Shown in pieces: positions 1-16,642 of a DNA stretch of 64,000 nucleotides. The position numbers and the translations under genes were made by a program. The DNA comes from Sphingomonas sp. LY29 (lineage in GTDB: Bacteria > Pseudomonadota > Alphaproteobacteria > Sphingomonadales > Sphingomonadaceae). Positions within the stretch are counted from its first letter, which is position 1. The number at the start of each line of letters is the position of its first letter. The DNA lies in contig NZ_CP141587.1 of NCBI RefSeq assembly GCF_035593985.1, forward strand, positions 744,001-808,000, given 5' to 3'. Below the pieces are notes generated by a model. That model did no database searches and had not been told where the DNA came from. It saw only the letters and a list, made by a program, of their open reading frames with translations.

Positions 1-381
1 TACAAGGGCGCGTCGCCGCTCATCACAAACAAGACGTTCCTCGAAGCGGCCGCAGGCATTCTGGCGGCCGAGGCCTATCATGCGGGTCTGGTTCGAACGG
101 TGCTTTACGCGAAGGGCGTGCAGATGCCGGCACTTCGCTCGTCGACCGAATCCATCTCGAATGCACGCGACTCGCTCGACAGCACGACCGACGTCGATCA
201 GGGCGTCCAGCAGATGGGCAACATGTCGAATATCGTCCCGACCGACGCCAACGGCCTAGCCTACAGCAGGACACCGGGCGACGTGTTGAACATCGTGTAC
301 CTGACGAACGCCGCGGCATCGCAAGGCGGGTTCTTCCCTGCCGGCGTCAACGGCAACATCCGATTGAGCAGCGCGGAATAG
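1..381 (+). CDS. Ferritin-like domain protein, C-terminal part (5' truncated by window edge)
   Basis: The reading frame is open from base 1 to the TAG at 379-381, giving 126 residues with the start outside the window. An E-x-x-H pair (AEAYHAG, residues 23-29) sits in a predicted helix, as in the four-helix ferritin-like fold (PF13668 type, found in desiccation-related proteins). The Gly/Asn-rich tail ([12 protein letters not shown]) is typical of that family, which is often exported. No metal ligand set can be judged from this half. A strong hairpin follows at 407-450. Family assignment is by resemblance and the function is unknown. Confidence 0.75.
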   Translation, partial: YKGASPLITNKTFLEAAAGILAAEAYHAGLVRTVLYAKGVQMPALRSSTESISNARDSLDSTTDVDQGVQQMGNMSNIVPTDANGLAYSRTPGDVLNIVYLTNAAASQGGFFPAGVNGNIRLSSAE

Positions 382-406
382 CCTCTACGCCGCTTCGATT
401 AATGGT

Positions 407-450
407 CCGGCCGGTTCGCAATGCCCCTGCGGACCGGCCGGTTCGTTTCT
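407..450 (+). terminator. Terminator-like hairpin after the ferritin-like gene
   Basis: CCGGCCGGTTCGCA (407-420) pairs with TGCGGACCGGCCGG (428-441) with one G-T wobble and a 7-nt loop, followed by TTCGTTTC. The stem is strong but the T tract is weak. Confidence 0.55.
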
Positions 451-490
451 GTCCCTTGCGCGTCGCCGCCCGTTTGCGCAGGAGGATGGC

Positions 491-1843
491 ATGACACCGC
501 CGCCGTCCCTCTCGACCCCGATCGATGAAGCGAACGTCGGCATGCGCACGCCCGTCAGTTCTCCAAGCCTGCCCGAATCCTTCCGCTCGATTCCCGTAAC
601 GGGAAGTGCATGGCGGCGCTTCGGCGCCTTCATGGGCCCGGGATATCTGGTCGCCGTCGGCTATATGGACCCGGGCAATTGGGCGACCGATCTCGCCGGT
701 GGATCGCAGTTCGGCTACACCCTGCTGTCGGTCATCCTGCTGTCGAACATCTTCGCGATGATCCTGCAGTCGCTCAGCGCGAAGCTTGGCATCGTCTCCG
801 GCCTCGACCTCGCTCAGGCGTGCCGAGCCCACTACAGCCCGCCGGTCCGCTGGTTCCTGTGGGTGATGTGCGAACTGGCGATCGTCGCTTGCGACTTGGC
901 GGAGGTGATCGGGACCGCGATCGCGCTGCAGTTGCTGTTCGGGATTCCGCTCGTCTGGGGCGTGGTGCTGACCGCGCTCGACGTCCTGCTGATCCTCGCG
1001 CTTCAGCAATATGGCTTCCGAAAGCTCGAGGCGTTCATCATTGCTCTGCTGCTCATCATTGCCGGATGCTTTGCGGTCGAGCTTGCGTTGGCGCAGCCGA
1101 GCATCGCGGCGATCGCCGATGGGCTGATCCCGCGAGTTGAGGTCGTGACCAATCCGGCGATGCTCTACATCGCGATCGGGATCATCGGCGCCACCGTGAT
1201 GCCGCACAACCTCTACCTTCATTCCTCGATCGTGCAGACCCGTCAGTTCGACCGCGACGAGAAGGGCAAGCGCCAGGCGATCAAGTTCGCAACGATCGAC
1301 AGCAGCGTCGCGCTCAGTTTCGCATTGTTTATCAACGCGTCGATCCTGATCCTTGCCGCCGCAACCTTCCACGCCGCCGGCCGCACCGACGTCGCCGAGA
1401 TTCAGGACGCCTACGAGTTGCTGACGCCGATGCTCGGCGTCGGTTTTGCCAGCACCCTGTTCGCGGTGGCACTGCTGGCGTCGGGCCAGAATTCGACGAT
1501 CACTGCGACGCTTGCGGGCCAGATCGTGATGGAAGGCTTCCTCAACATTCGCTTGCCGCCATGGCTTCGGCGGATGGTGACCCGGCTGCTCGCGATCGTA
1601 CCCGCCGTCACAGTGGCAGCCCTCTACGGCTCGAGCGGTACTGCCAGCCTGCTGGTTCTGAGCCAGGTCATTCTGAGCCTCCAGCTCCCGTTCGCGGTGG
1701 TCCCGCTGGTCCAGTTCACCAGCGACCGCACCAAGATGGGCAAGTTCGTCAATCCTGTCTGGCTAAAGCTGGTGGCGTGGACCATTTCGGCGATCATCAT
1801 CTCGCTCAACCTGAAATTGCTCTACGACTTCTTCCTCGGCTGA
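491..1843 (+). CDS. mntH: Nramp-family Mn2+/Fe2+ proton symporter
   Basis: A 450-residue integral inner-membrane protein that imports divalent metal ions with protons. The two signature metal-binding motifs are intact: DPGN in the first helix (residues 60-63) and MPHN in the sixth (237-240). About eleven hydrophobic segments are visible and the length fits bacterial MntH, with a roughly 40-residue cytoplasmic N-terminal extension. The start ATG follows an AGGAGG ribosome-binding site (479-484). It stands alone between a terminator-like hairpin and the next gene 60 bp downstream. No Fur, MntR or Mur box was recognised upstream. Confidence 0.93.
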   Translation: MTPPPSLSTPIDEANVGMRTPVSSPSLPESFRSIPVTGSAWRRFGAFMGPGYLVAVGYMDPGNWATDLAGGSQFGYTLLSVILLSNIFAMILQSLSAKLGIVSGLDLAQACRAHYSPPVRWFLWVMCELAIVACDLAEVIGTAIALQLLFGIPLVWGVVLTALDVLLILALQQYGFRKLEAFIIALLLIIAGCFAVELALAQPSIAAIADGLIPRVEVVTNPAMLYIAIGIIGATVMPHNLYLHSSIVQTRQFDRDEKGKRQAIKFATIDSSVALSFALFINASILILAAATFHAAGRTDVAEIQDAYELLTPMLGVGFASTLFAVALLASGQNSTITATLAGQIVMEGFLNIRLPPWLRRMVTRLLAIVPAVTVAALYGSSGTASLLVLSQVILSLQLPFAVVPLVQFTSDRTKMGKFVNPVWLKLVAWTISAIIISLNLKLLYDFFLG

Positions 1844-1903
1844 CCCCTTCCGTCGGGTCAATCGCTGCACCATGTTGACCGCCACGGCGCGGGAGGCCGA
1901 ACC

Positions 1904-3526
1904 ATGGAAACATTCGCCGACGACCTGACGATCATGCAGCGAACGCCGTTGCAGGATGATCACGTCGAGGCGCTGCGGCGCGTCGGCATCAAGGTCCGGT
2001 ACGCCAAGGGCGATACGATCGCCGAGGCGGGCGATCCAATGGACCGCTTCATCTACGTCGAGCAGGGCGAGATCGAATTGGTCGATCCGATCACGCGTGA
2101 GCGCTACGCCCCGTCGTCGCTTGGCCCCACGCAATTTGCCGGCGAACTCGCCTTCCTGTCCGGCGGGGCGTTCACCCTTCCCTTCCGAGCCGCCGTGGAC
2201 ACGGACGTCATCGAAGTGCCGCGCGAAGAGATGATGCGGCTAATGTTGGACATTCCCGAGATGTCGGACATCATCCTGACCGTCTTCGCGGCACGCAGAC
2301 GGCGGCAATATGAAAGCGGCGACACCTCGCTGATGCTGTTCGGCGCCGAGCGCGACCCTCGCATTCAGGAAGTGGCGAGCTTCGCCGCCCGGAACCGAAT
2401 TCCCTTCCAGTCCTATGAACTGGGCAAGGACGACGCGCGTGCCGCGGCCGAGGAATGCTCGATCGCGCCCGACGAACCGGCGGTCGTGTTCGGCAAGGGT
2501 GAGCGGCTGGAAGACCCCAGCCCCCGCGCCCTCGCCCGGCTCCTCGGCCTCGATCTTGACGTGCGCGAATGCCATGCGGTCGACCTCCTGATCGTCGGCG
2601 GTGGTCCGGCGGGCGTTGCGGCGGCGGTCTATGCCGGCGCGGAGGGAATCGACGCGCTGGTGGTTGAAGACCTTGCGATCGGCGGACAGGCGGGGACGTC
2701 GAGCCGGATCGAAAATTACATGGGCTTCCCGACTGGTATCTCCGGTGCCGACCTGACGTTACGCGGACAGATTCAGGCGATGAAGTTCGGGACGCGCTTC
2801 GCCATGCCACGCCGCGTGACCAGCCTTCGAGAGCGCGACGGCCGCGTTCTGGCGATGATCGATGACGGGGTCGGCATCGCGGCGTCCGCGGTGTTGGTGG
2901 CGACCGGCGTGCAGTATCGCCGACTACCGATCGACGGCCTCGAAGCGCTCGAAGGCCGAGGCATTTACTACGCCGCGACCGAAATGGAGGCTCGCTTCTG
3001 CAGCGGCAGCGATGCGGTCATCGTCGGGGGAGGCAATTCGGCCGGCCAGGCCGCGATGTACCTGTCGCGACACGCGGCGCACGTCCACCTCGTCGTACGG
3101 GGGCCGTCACTTGCGGAATCGATGTCGTCCTATCTGCGCACCCGGCTTGATGCCGACCGACGCATCACGATCCACTATCGCAGCGAAGTCACCGAGCTTT
3201 CGGGCGAGGACCATCTCGAAGCTGTTTCGATCCGAACGCCCGACGGTGATCGAAAAATCGATACGCGTGCGCTGTTCATCATGGCGGGCGCGGCGCCCAA
3301 CACGGCCTGGCTATCGGGGCTTGTCGATCTCGACCATCGCGGGTTCGTCAAGACTGGCGAGGAAGCGGGCGCTGCTGCGCCATATGCGACGTCGCACCCG
3401 CGGATCTTCGCGGTCGGCGACGTTCGGGCGGGATCGGTCAAGCGTGTCGCCTCGGCCGTCGGCGAAGGGTCGGTGGTGGTTTCCTCGATCTGGGCGATCC
3501 TCGACGAAGCCGCGCGAGAGGGTTGA
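1904..3526 (+). CDS. Cyclic-nucleotide-binding domain fused to thioredoxin-reductase-like FAD oxidoreductase
   Basis: The protein has 540 residues. Residues about 10-135 look like a cAMP/cGMP-binding beta-roll, 145-215 like a thioredoxin-fold linker, and 222-540 like a low-molecular-weight thioredoxin reductase. The FAD-binding GGGPAG (about 230) and NADPH-binding GGGNSAG (about 375) motifs are present, as is the C-terminal GD motif of the FAD domain (FAVGDVRAG). The usual redox-active CxxC of thioredoxin reductase, expected near residue 355, is absent: the segment reads YYAATEMEA. It probably transfers electrons from NAD(P)H to an unknown acceptor, with activity gated by a nucleotide or another ligand. 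This three-part family is known in bacteria, but its substrate is not clear to me. Confidence 0.85.
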   Translation: METFADDLTIMQRTPLQDDHVEALRRVGIKVRYAKGDTIAEAGDPMDRFIYVEQGEIELVDPITRERYAPSSLGPTQFAGELAFLSGGAFTLPFRAAVDTDVIEVPREEMMRLMLDIPEMSDIILTVFAARRRRQYESGDTSLMLFGAERDPRIQEVASFAARNRIPFQSYELGKDDARAAAEECSIAPDEPAVVFGKGERLEDPSPRALARLLGLDLDVRECHAVDLLIVGGGPAGVAAAVYAGAEGIDALVVEDLAIGGQAGTSSRIENYMGFPTGISGADLTLRGQIQAMKFGTRFAMPRRVTSLRERDGRVLAMIDDGVGIAASAVLVATGVQYRRLPIDGLEALEGRGIYYAATEMEARFCSGSDAVIVGGGNSAGQAAMYLSRHAAHVHLVVRGPSLAESMSSYLRTRLDADRRITIHYRSEVTELSGEDHLEAVSIRTPDGDRKIDTRALFIMAGAAPNTAWLSGLVDLDHRGFVKTGEEAGAAAPYATSHPRIFAVGDVRAGSVKRVASAVGEGSVVVSSIWAILDEAAREG

Positions 3527-3550
3527 TCGTTCGCTCTAATCCGCTATAGG
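3523..3550 (+). promoter_or_regulatory. Predicted promoter of rplJL
   Basis: TTGATC (3523-3528), 16-nt spacer, TATAGG (3545-3550). The -35 overlaps the stop codon region of the preceding gene. The sequence around the -10 (CCGCTATAGGCCCG) recurs exactly upstream of purF. It predicts an rplJ leader of about 240 nt. Confidence 0.5.
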
Positions 3551-3794
3551 CCCGCTCGTCTTCTCGATGAGAAGGCAACCGTCCGAGACAGTCGCTGCTT
3601 CCAACCGGAAGCTTAATCTGCGGCCTAGACGGGGACAGGAATTCATCACGGATTGCGCTACGGCGCCCGTGTCGTGTGCCGGAATACCGGCGCCCATGAA
3701 CCCATTCCCCCGGACAGCTTGCCCCGACGCATGTCGCGCCGGGGTCGTTTGAACCTCGGCCCGGGCTCACGCCTTGGCCGAACAGGAGAATGGC
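3551..3794 (+). promoter_or_regulatory. Untranslated leader of rplJL, probable L10 autoregulatory region
   Basis: About 240 nt without a convincing gene precede rplJ. A hairpin is visible at 3722-3744 (CCCCGACGC / GCGCCGGGG with one mismatch), followed by TCGTTT. In many bacteria the L10-L12 complex binds such a leader and represses translation. The position and length fit, but I cannot demonstrate the conserved L10-binding kink-turn by eye. Confidence 0.4.
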
Positions 3795-4307
3795 ATGGAT
3801 CGTAGCCAAAAAGCCGATCTGGTAGCCGAGCTGAAGAATGTCTTCACCGAGACCAGCGTGGTGGTGATCACCCGCAATCTCGGCCTGTCGGTCGCGCAAT
3901 CGACCGACCTGCGCCTGAAGATGCGCGACGCCGGAGCCCAGTTCAAGGTCGCGAAGAACCGCCTTGCCCTGATCGCGCTCGAGGGCACGAAGTACGGACC
4001 AATCGGCGACATGCTGACCGGCCCGACCGCTTTGGCCACCTCGATCGATCCCGTCGCGGCCGCCAAGGTCGCGGTGGAGTTCGCCAAGACCAACGATCGC
4101 CTCGAGATCGTTGGCGGGGCGATGGGCGACACGCTGCTCGACGTGAACGGCATCAAGGCGCTGGCCGAGCTTCCGTCGCTCGATCAGCTTCGCGGTACTC
4201 TGGTGGGCCTCATTCAGGCGCCTGCCACGAAGATTGCGCGCGTGGTTTCGGAACCGGGGGCGATGATCGCTCGCGTGACCGGCGCATACGCCGCCAAGGC
4301 CGCTTAA
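3795..4307 (+). CDS. rplJ: 50S ribosomal protein L10
   Basis: 170 residues, the base of the ribosomal stalk that anchors L7/L12 dimers and the GTPase centre. The sequence begins MDRSQKADLV and shows the conserved KNRL segment and the C-terminal L12-binding helix. I chose ATG 3795 because AGGAG (3784-3788) lies 6 nt upstream; the in-frame codon at 3774 would add seven non-conserved residues. rplL follows after 51 nt. rplK and rplA, usual upstream neighbours, are not here. Confidence 0.97.
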   Translation: MDRSQKADLVAELKNVFTETSVVVITRNLGLSVAQSTDLRLKMRDAGAQFKVAKNRLALIALEGTKYGPIGDMLTGPTALATSIDPVAAAKVAVEFAKTNDRLEIVGGAMGDTLLDVNGIKALAELPSLDQLRGTLVGLIQAPATKIARVVSEPGAMIARVTGAYAAKAA

Positions 4308-4358
4308 CTTTCAACGACACGACAATCCGGGGCGAATGCCCCACCAAGGAGATATACA

Positions 4359-4730
4359 ATGGCTGACATTCAGAAGCTGGTTGACGACCTTTCGACCCTG
4401 ACCGTTCTCGAAGCGGCAGAACTCGCCAAGGCGCTCGAAGAGAAGTGGGGCGTTTCGGCCTCGGCCGCCGTTGCAGTCGCCGGTCCGGCCGCTGCCGCTG
4501 GCCCCGCTGCTGAAGAGCAGAGCGAATTCGACGTGATCCTCACCGGCGACGGTGGCAAGAAGATCAACGTCATCAAGGAAGTCCGCGCGATCACCGGTCT
4601 CGGCCTGGGCGAAGCCAAGGCGCTCGTCGAAGGCGCGCCGAAGGCCGTCAAGGAAGGCGTCAACAAGGACGAAGCCGAGAAGATCAAGAAGCAGATCGAA
4701 GAAGCCGGCGGCACCGTCGAGCTTAAGTAA
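4359..4730 (+). CDS. rplL: 50S ribosomal protein L7/L12
   Basis: 123 residues, normal for the family. The N-terminal dimerisation domain (residues 1-35), an Ala-rich hinge (about 36-52) and the C-terminal factor-binding domain with the conserved GLGLGEAK and KEGVNK segments are all visible. It starts after a strong AAGGAGATATACA ribosome-binding region. A good Rho-independent terminator at 4775-4806 ends the rplJL unit, so rpoBC is not cotranscribed by simple read-through. Confidence 0.98.
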   Translation: MADIQKLVDDLSTLTVLEAAELAKALEEKWGVSASAAVAVAGPAAAAGPAAEEQSEFDVILTGDGGKKINVIKEVRAITGLGLGEAKALVEGAPKAVKEGVNKDEAEKIKKQIEEAGGTVELK

Positions 4731-4774
4731 GCTTCATACAGTTTCGCAGGTGTCTTGAAGCGCCTGTGATTGGG

Positions 4775-4806
4775 AAGGGCGGCTCCGCAAGGGGTCGCCC
4801 TTTTCG
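4775..4806 (+). terminator. Rho-independent terminator of rplJL
   Basis: AAGGGCGGCTCC, loop GCAA, GGGGTCGCCCTTTT: a GC-rich stem directly followed by a T run. Confidence 0.8.
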
Positions 4807-4834
4807 TTAACGGCCACATTCCTAGAATGTCGGA

Positions 4835-5587
4835 ATGACCCACGAATTCCTTGCCCACCCCACGCTCGAAGCGGCGTTGGTCCACAAGTATCGGGGCCAC
4901 GATATTCGCGACTGGGACGAGTGGCGGGCGCACCATTTCTACGACAGCGCCGACGCCATCCCGGCCCAGGCCACCAAAGCCCAGATTGCACGGATCGCCG
5001 ATCCGGCTGCTCTGGCCACGAAGCAGGCGCTCCGCCACCTCATCGTGTCGAATTGTACTCAAGCGACGCTGGCCGCCATTGGCGAACTCAAGAGGCTGGA
5101 ACGGCTGGAGCTGGAATGGCCGACCCTCGCCAGTGACCTTTCGCCTTTGTCGAACCTGTCGCACCTGAAGTTCCTGAGCATCGACAGCCCGCGCAAGGTG
5201 ACGGACTTCGCGCCGCTGGCTCGTCTGCCGCGTTTGACGACGCTGATCATTGCCAATGCCAAGCATCTGTCCGATGTCGAATGGCTACGCAGTGCGCATC
5301 ACCTCCAGGTGATCGGTCTGGAAGGAGCGATGGACACGAAGCAGACGATCGATTCCCTTATGCCGCTATCCGGTCTCCAAGGGCTCGAGGCCTTTCTCGG
5401 CACCTCGCTTCGCCTTCTCGATCAGGATCTGACTCCCCTCGCCACCTGCCCACGGCTAAGGCTGGTCAGCATCGCGCGCGTAGCCAAAAAGCCCGCATTT
5501 GACGCCTTGCGCTATCAACGGCCCGATATCGTCTGTGGCTGGTTCGCCGATCACCTCTGGGGCGGGGCGAAACTCCGGCAAATCTAG
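4835..5587 (+). CDS. Hypothetical leucine-rich-repeat-like protein
   Basis: 250 residues, not matched to a named family. From about residue 67 the sequence has regular Leu/Ile patterning with 22-25-residue spacing (LRHLIVSN, LERLELEW, LKFLSIDS, LTTLIIAN, LQVIGLEG, LRLVSIAR), as in leucine-rich-repeat solenoids. No signal peptide or membrane segment is seen, so it is probably a cytoplasmic binding protein. It lies just after the rplJL terminator, between two loci that are contiguous in many bacteria (rplJL and rpoBC). Its end approaches a minus-strand gene (5637-5960). Partner and role are unknown. Confidence 0.75.
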   Translation: MTHEFLAHPTLEAALVHKYRGHDIRDWDEWRAHHFYDSADAIPAQATKAQIARIADPAALATKQALRHLIVSNCTQATLAAIGELKRLERLELEWPTLASDLSPLSNLSHLKFLSIDSPRKVTDFAPLARLPRLTTLIIANAKHLSDVEWLRSAHHLQVIGLEGAMDTKQTIDSLMPLSGLQGLEAFLGTSLRLLDQDLTPLATCPRLRLVSIARVAKKPAFDALRYQRPDIVCGWFADHLWGGAKLRQI

Positions 5588-5636
5588 GCTTTGGCCAGAA
5601 CCCGGAGAACGCTGGCGCGCGAGATCGCTAGAAGGG

Positions 5637-5960
5637 TCAGCCAAAGATCGACAAGTCGAGTGGCTCGCTCGGCCCGAACCAGATGACGTTGCGGCTGTGA
5701 TCGGTCCGATCGTCGCCCGTCGACGCGTGCGCGAATATCGTGAGGCCAGACCGATTGACCGACAGCCAGGTCGCAACCTCGCCAAAGCGATCGGTCGGCA
5801 CGGTCAATTGCACGCTCCCGCGCGGGTGCGGGCCGACTGGGCGAAGGTGGAAGTGCCCAACCGGAAGTTCGAAGCGCTTCGCTATCTCGGCGGCCAGCGC
5901 CTTGGCCTCGTCGACCTGCGACGGATCGTAATAGAGATGAACGTGGAAATCGTGGATCAT
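5637..5960 (-). CDS. DOPA 4,5-dioxygenase family protein
   Basis: 107 residues, resembling the small bacterial homologues of the DOPA 4,5-dioxygenase family (PF08883). Conserved features are the N-terminal [11 protein letters not shown] and the later HPRGS and HAST segments, whose histidines could bind iron. I chose ATG 5960 because GGAGG lies 6 nt upstream; the earlier ATG at 5981 has no such site. True catecholic substrate and activity are unproven for bacterial members. It is transcribed against rpoB and lies between rplL and rpoB. Confidence 0.8.
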   Translation of the reverse strand: MIHDFHVHLYYDPSQVDEAKALAAEIAKRFELPVGHFHLRPVGPHPRGSVQLTVPTDRFGEVATWLSVNRSGLTIFAHASTGDDRTDHSRNVIWFGPSEPLDLSIFG

Positions 5961-6261
5961 TTCGGGCCTCCGTGCTTTCATCTCGAGATGGCGGCCTCAC
6001 CGCGCCAATCAAGCAGGCACAGCGATGTGTCCTGCCCTTCCCTCTTGCGCGCTGTTGGATTCGCGCTATATCCAACTTCATCCAATACATAACGGCTCCG
6101 CCGCACCCTTGTCGTGCGCCCGGGGCCTTTCCTGTCCTCACCGGGACACGGGCCGACAACGCGCAGCGGTTCGAACAAATGGTGAGGAGATAACGGGAGC
6201 CGCGCCGAACCTCTTACGTGGGCCGCGTGCATCGTCGCGCGCCCGGAGCGCAGGGAATAGA
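5961..6261. promoter_or_regulatory. Divergent intergenic region upstream of rpoB
   Basis: 301 bp between the dioxygenase-family gene (-) and rpoB (+). A candidate rpoB promoter is TTGCGC (6045-6050), 16-nt spacer, TATATC (6067-6072), which would give a leader of about 180 nt. No other gene is supported; the open frame upstream of rpoB from 6025 has no ribosome-binding site or conserved residues. Confidence 0.35.
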
Positions 6262-10431
<4,170 letters not shown>

Positions 10432-10444
10432 ATCATTCCCTCAG

Positions 10445-10466
10445 CCCCCCGCCTTCGCGCGGGGGG
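10445..10466 (+). other. Perfect hairpin in the rpoB-rpoC intercistronic gap
   Basis: CCCCCCGC, loop CTTCGC, GCGGGGGG: an 8-bp perfect GC stem between rpoB and rpoC, with no T run after it. It could affect mRNA processing or translation of rpoC. Confidence 0.7.
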
Positions 10467-10483
10467 ATTGGAGACTGTAGAAT

Positions 10484-14758
<4,275 letters not shown>

Positions 14759-14783
14759 TCGTCGCTCGGGACTGAATGAAATC

Positions 14784-14814
14784 GGCCGTCGCTCTTCGGA
14801 GCGGCGGCCTTTTT
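14784..14814 (+). terminator. Rho-independent terminator of rpoBC
   Basis: GGCCGTCGCTC, loop TTCG, GAGCGGCGGCC then TTTTT: an 11-bp stem with one mismatch. Confidence 0.88.
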
Positions 14815-14843
14815 CATGGGTCACGCCCTAAGTCACCATGCAC

Positions 14844-14885
14844 AAAAAGAAACCCCGCCGGCGAAAGCCGACGGGGCTGCTTTTT
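14844..14885 (-). terminator. Bidirectional terminator between rpoC and the entericidin-like genes
   Basis: CCCCGCCGGC GAAA GCCGACGGGG (14853-14876) is flanked by A-rich sequence on the left and TTTTT on the right. It can stop minus-strand transcription from the lipoprotein genes and plus-strand read-through. Confidence 0.75.
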
Positions 14886-14904
14886 CAGAAGTTCAATCGC
14901 TGGT

Positions 14905-15045
14905 TTAGCAGCGACCGCCATTGATGGTGTTCTCGGTGCAATTCGCGGCAGAGCCGAGATCGGCGCCTGCACCGCGCACCGTGTTGCACGCGGCGAGCGC
15001 CATCGCACCCGAAATTACCAGAACGGTCGTGATCTTACGAAACAT
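14905..15045 (-). CDS. Entericidin-like small lipoprotein, copy 1
   Basis: 46 residues. A short charged N-terminus (MFRK), a hydrophobic stretch and a lipobox ALAAC place the lipidated cysteine at residue 20, giving a 27-residue mature envelope lipoprotein. NTVRGAGADLG after the cysteine matches the entericidin A/B pattern. Two further cysteines (residues 36 and 46) are unusual for entericidins and might pair. A GGGAGGA ribosome-binding site precedes the ATG by 6 nt. Its neighbour at 15087-15212 is a second copy. Entericidins are linked to stationary-phase lysis and envelope stress; the role here is inferred. Confidence 0.85.
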   Translation of the reverse strand: MFRKITTVLVISGAMALAACNTVRGAGADLGSAANCTENTINGGRC

Positions 15046-15086
15046 GGTCATTCCTCCCTTGGTTCAGGCGGACGACCATGCCCAAA

Positions 15087-15212
15087 TCAGATCGCGTTGT
15101 CAGCCGCGTTAGCAACCGAATTCACGTCCGAAGCGGCACCGCGAACGGTGTTGCAAGCGGCGATCGAGAAGCTGCCCGCGATAAGGGCCATGGTCATCAA
15201 CTTGCGCATCAT
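15087..15212 (-). CDS. Entericidin-like small lipoprotein, copy 2
   Basis: 41 residues: MMRKLM, hydrophobic segment, lipobox SIAAC with cysteine at residue 20, then CNTVRGAASDV and an Ala/Asn-rich tail. AGGAG (complement of 15221-15225) lies 8 nt before the first ATG; the second ATG (15209) is also possible. It lacks the extra cysteines of copy 1. The two genes are 41 bp apart and co-oriented, probably one transcript from the 15213-15286 gap downstream of thyA. Confidence 0.85.
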   Translation of the reverse strand: MMRKLMTMALIAGSFSIAACNTVRGAASDVNSVANAADNAI

Positions 15213-15286
15213 GATAAATTCTCCTGTCATTGCGATGAACGAACGCCAAACCATGCATTCGGGTCCATCACGCAGGCGAAATGTTT

Positions 15287-16081
15287 TCAAATCGCGACCG
15301 GCGCAGCGATGTGCGCGTGCGGATCGTAGTCTTCGAAGGTGAAATCCTCGAACTCATAACCTTCGATCGACTGTCCACGATCCTTGATGACCAAGCGTGG
15401 AAGGGTCCGCGGTTCGCGTCCCAATTGCTCACGCGCCTGATCGAGGTGGTTCGAGTAAAGGTGCACGTCTCCTCCCGTCCACACGAAGGTGCCAGGCTTC
15501 AGGCCGCATTCGCGAGCGAGGAGATGTGTCAGCAAAGCATAGGAGGCGATGTTGAAGGGAACGCCCAAGAAGAAGTCGGCGCTGCGCTGATAAAGCTGCA
15601 GATTCAGGCGGCCGCCCGCGACCTGCGTCTGAAATAGGCAATGACAGGGCGCCAAGGCCATGCGCTCAAGTTCGCCCGGGTTCCAGGCCGTGACGATCTG
15701 CCGGCGCGACCCGGGGTCGCGTTTGATCAGGTCGATCAGGCCCGCAATCTGGTCGATGTGGCGACCATCTGGGGCTTCCCAGTCACGCCATTGTTTGCCG
15801 TAGACCGGACCAAGGTCACCATTCTCGTCCGCCCATTCGTTCCAGATGCTGACCCGGCGCTCCTGAAGCCAGCGGACGTTGGTGTCGCCGCGCAGGAACC
15901 ACAGCAACTCTATGATGATCGACCGAAGGTGCAGCTTCTTCGTCGTCAGCAGCGGGAAGCCTTTCGCAAGGTCGAAGCGCATTTGCGCCCCGAACAGCGA
16001 GCGCGTGCCCGTCCCTGTCCGGTCCATTTGTTTGACGCCGTCGTCGAGGATCTGCTGCATCAGGTCGAGGTAGGACTGCAT
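15287..16081 (-). CDS. thyA: Thymidylate synthase
   Basis: 264 residues, the same length as the E. coli enzyme. It converts dUMP and methylene-tetrahydrofolate to dTMP and dihydrofolate in the cytoplasm. The catalytic cysteine is in APCHC (Cys146), and [17 protein letters not shown] and the C-terminal APVAI are conserved. No folA lies next to it here. The gene precedes the entericidin pair on the same strand. Confidence 0.98.
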   Translation of the reverse strand: MQSYLDLMQQILDDGVKQMDRTGTGTRSLFGAQMRFDLAKGFPLLTTKKLHLRSIIIELLWFLRGDTNVRWLQERRVSIWNEWADENGDLGPVYGKQWRDWEAPDGRHIDQIAGLIDLIKRDPGSRRQIVTAWNPGELERMALAPCHCLFQTQVAGGRLNLQLYQRSADFFLGVPFNIASYALLTHLLARECGLKPGTFVWTGGDVHLYSNHLDQAREQLGREPRTLPRLVIKDRGQSIEGYEFEDFTFEDYDPHAHIAAPVAI

Positions 16082-16206
16082 CCCCCTACCCTAGCCAAGC
16101 TCAGGCCAAGGTCCAGCGCGAACGGCGCTTTATCCCACCGTTTTGGACACGCTTCCAATAGGTCGGAAGAGACAGGTCCGCTAATCCATCGGCATGCGGT
16201 TACAGC

Positions 16207-16594
16207 GTGCCGAATCACCTGCTCTGCTCCAATGGCCACGATGTGGCCAGCCGGTTCTTTGCGGCCTGCTTCGCGACGGAGGGACCCTCGCAAGAACGAC
16301 TTTGGGTGGCCCATGTCGATCGATCGGCACAATGCCTGCACCTCGCTTCGTACGAGGGCCGTGAATACTCGGTTGCCATGCCGGTCCGCGCGATCGTTGC
16401 CGACGCGATGCGACTTGGCAGCGCGGGTGTCGTCCTTGTCACAATCACCCGAGTGGGGAGAGCCAGCCAAGCCGGGCCAACTGCCTTCGACCCGCCGGCT
16501 TGCCCAGTTGGGCGAGGCCATCGACCTCTCCGTGCTCGATCACCTGATCTTCGCTGCCGGCGGCAGCAGCATGCGCCGGATGGGGTTGCTTTAG
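16207..16594 (+). pseudogene. RadC-like JAB-domain protein, interrupted by two frameshifts
   Basis: Three frames must be joined to recover a RadC-like protein of about 130 residues. Frame 1 from ATG 16207 covers the N-terminus to AGVVLV (about 16439). HNHPSGESQPSRAN is read from 16440 in frame 3. TRRLAQLGEA ... DHLIFAAGGSSMRRMGLL is read from 16490 in frame 2 to the TAG at 16592. Each step is a one-base loss. HNHPSG is the metal-binding JAMM motif of the family. The cause is either real decay or two sequencing or assembly errors. Members of this group are nuclease- or peptidase-like, and their link to DNA repair is uncertain. Confidence 0.82.
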
Positions 16595-16642
16595 CACGCG
16601 CGAAAATTCGCGTTTCATGCTTAAGCGGCAAGCACCGCTATC

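Noticed and set aside
6025..6261. N-terminal extension of rpoB from 6025
   Set aside because: It runs through the predicted promoter region, and other RpoB proteins begin at about residue 80 of that frame.
10445..10466. Terminator between rpoB and rpoC
   Set aside because: It has no T tract, and rpoC follows immediately; read-through is needed.
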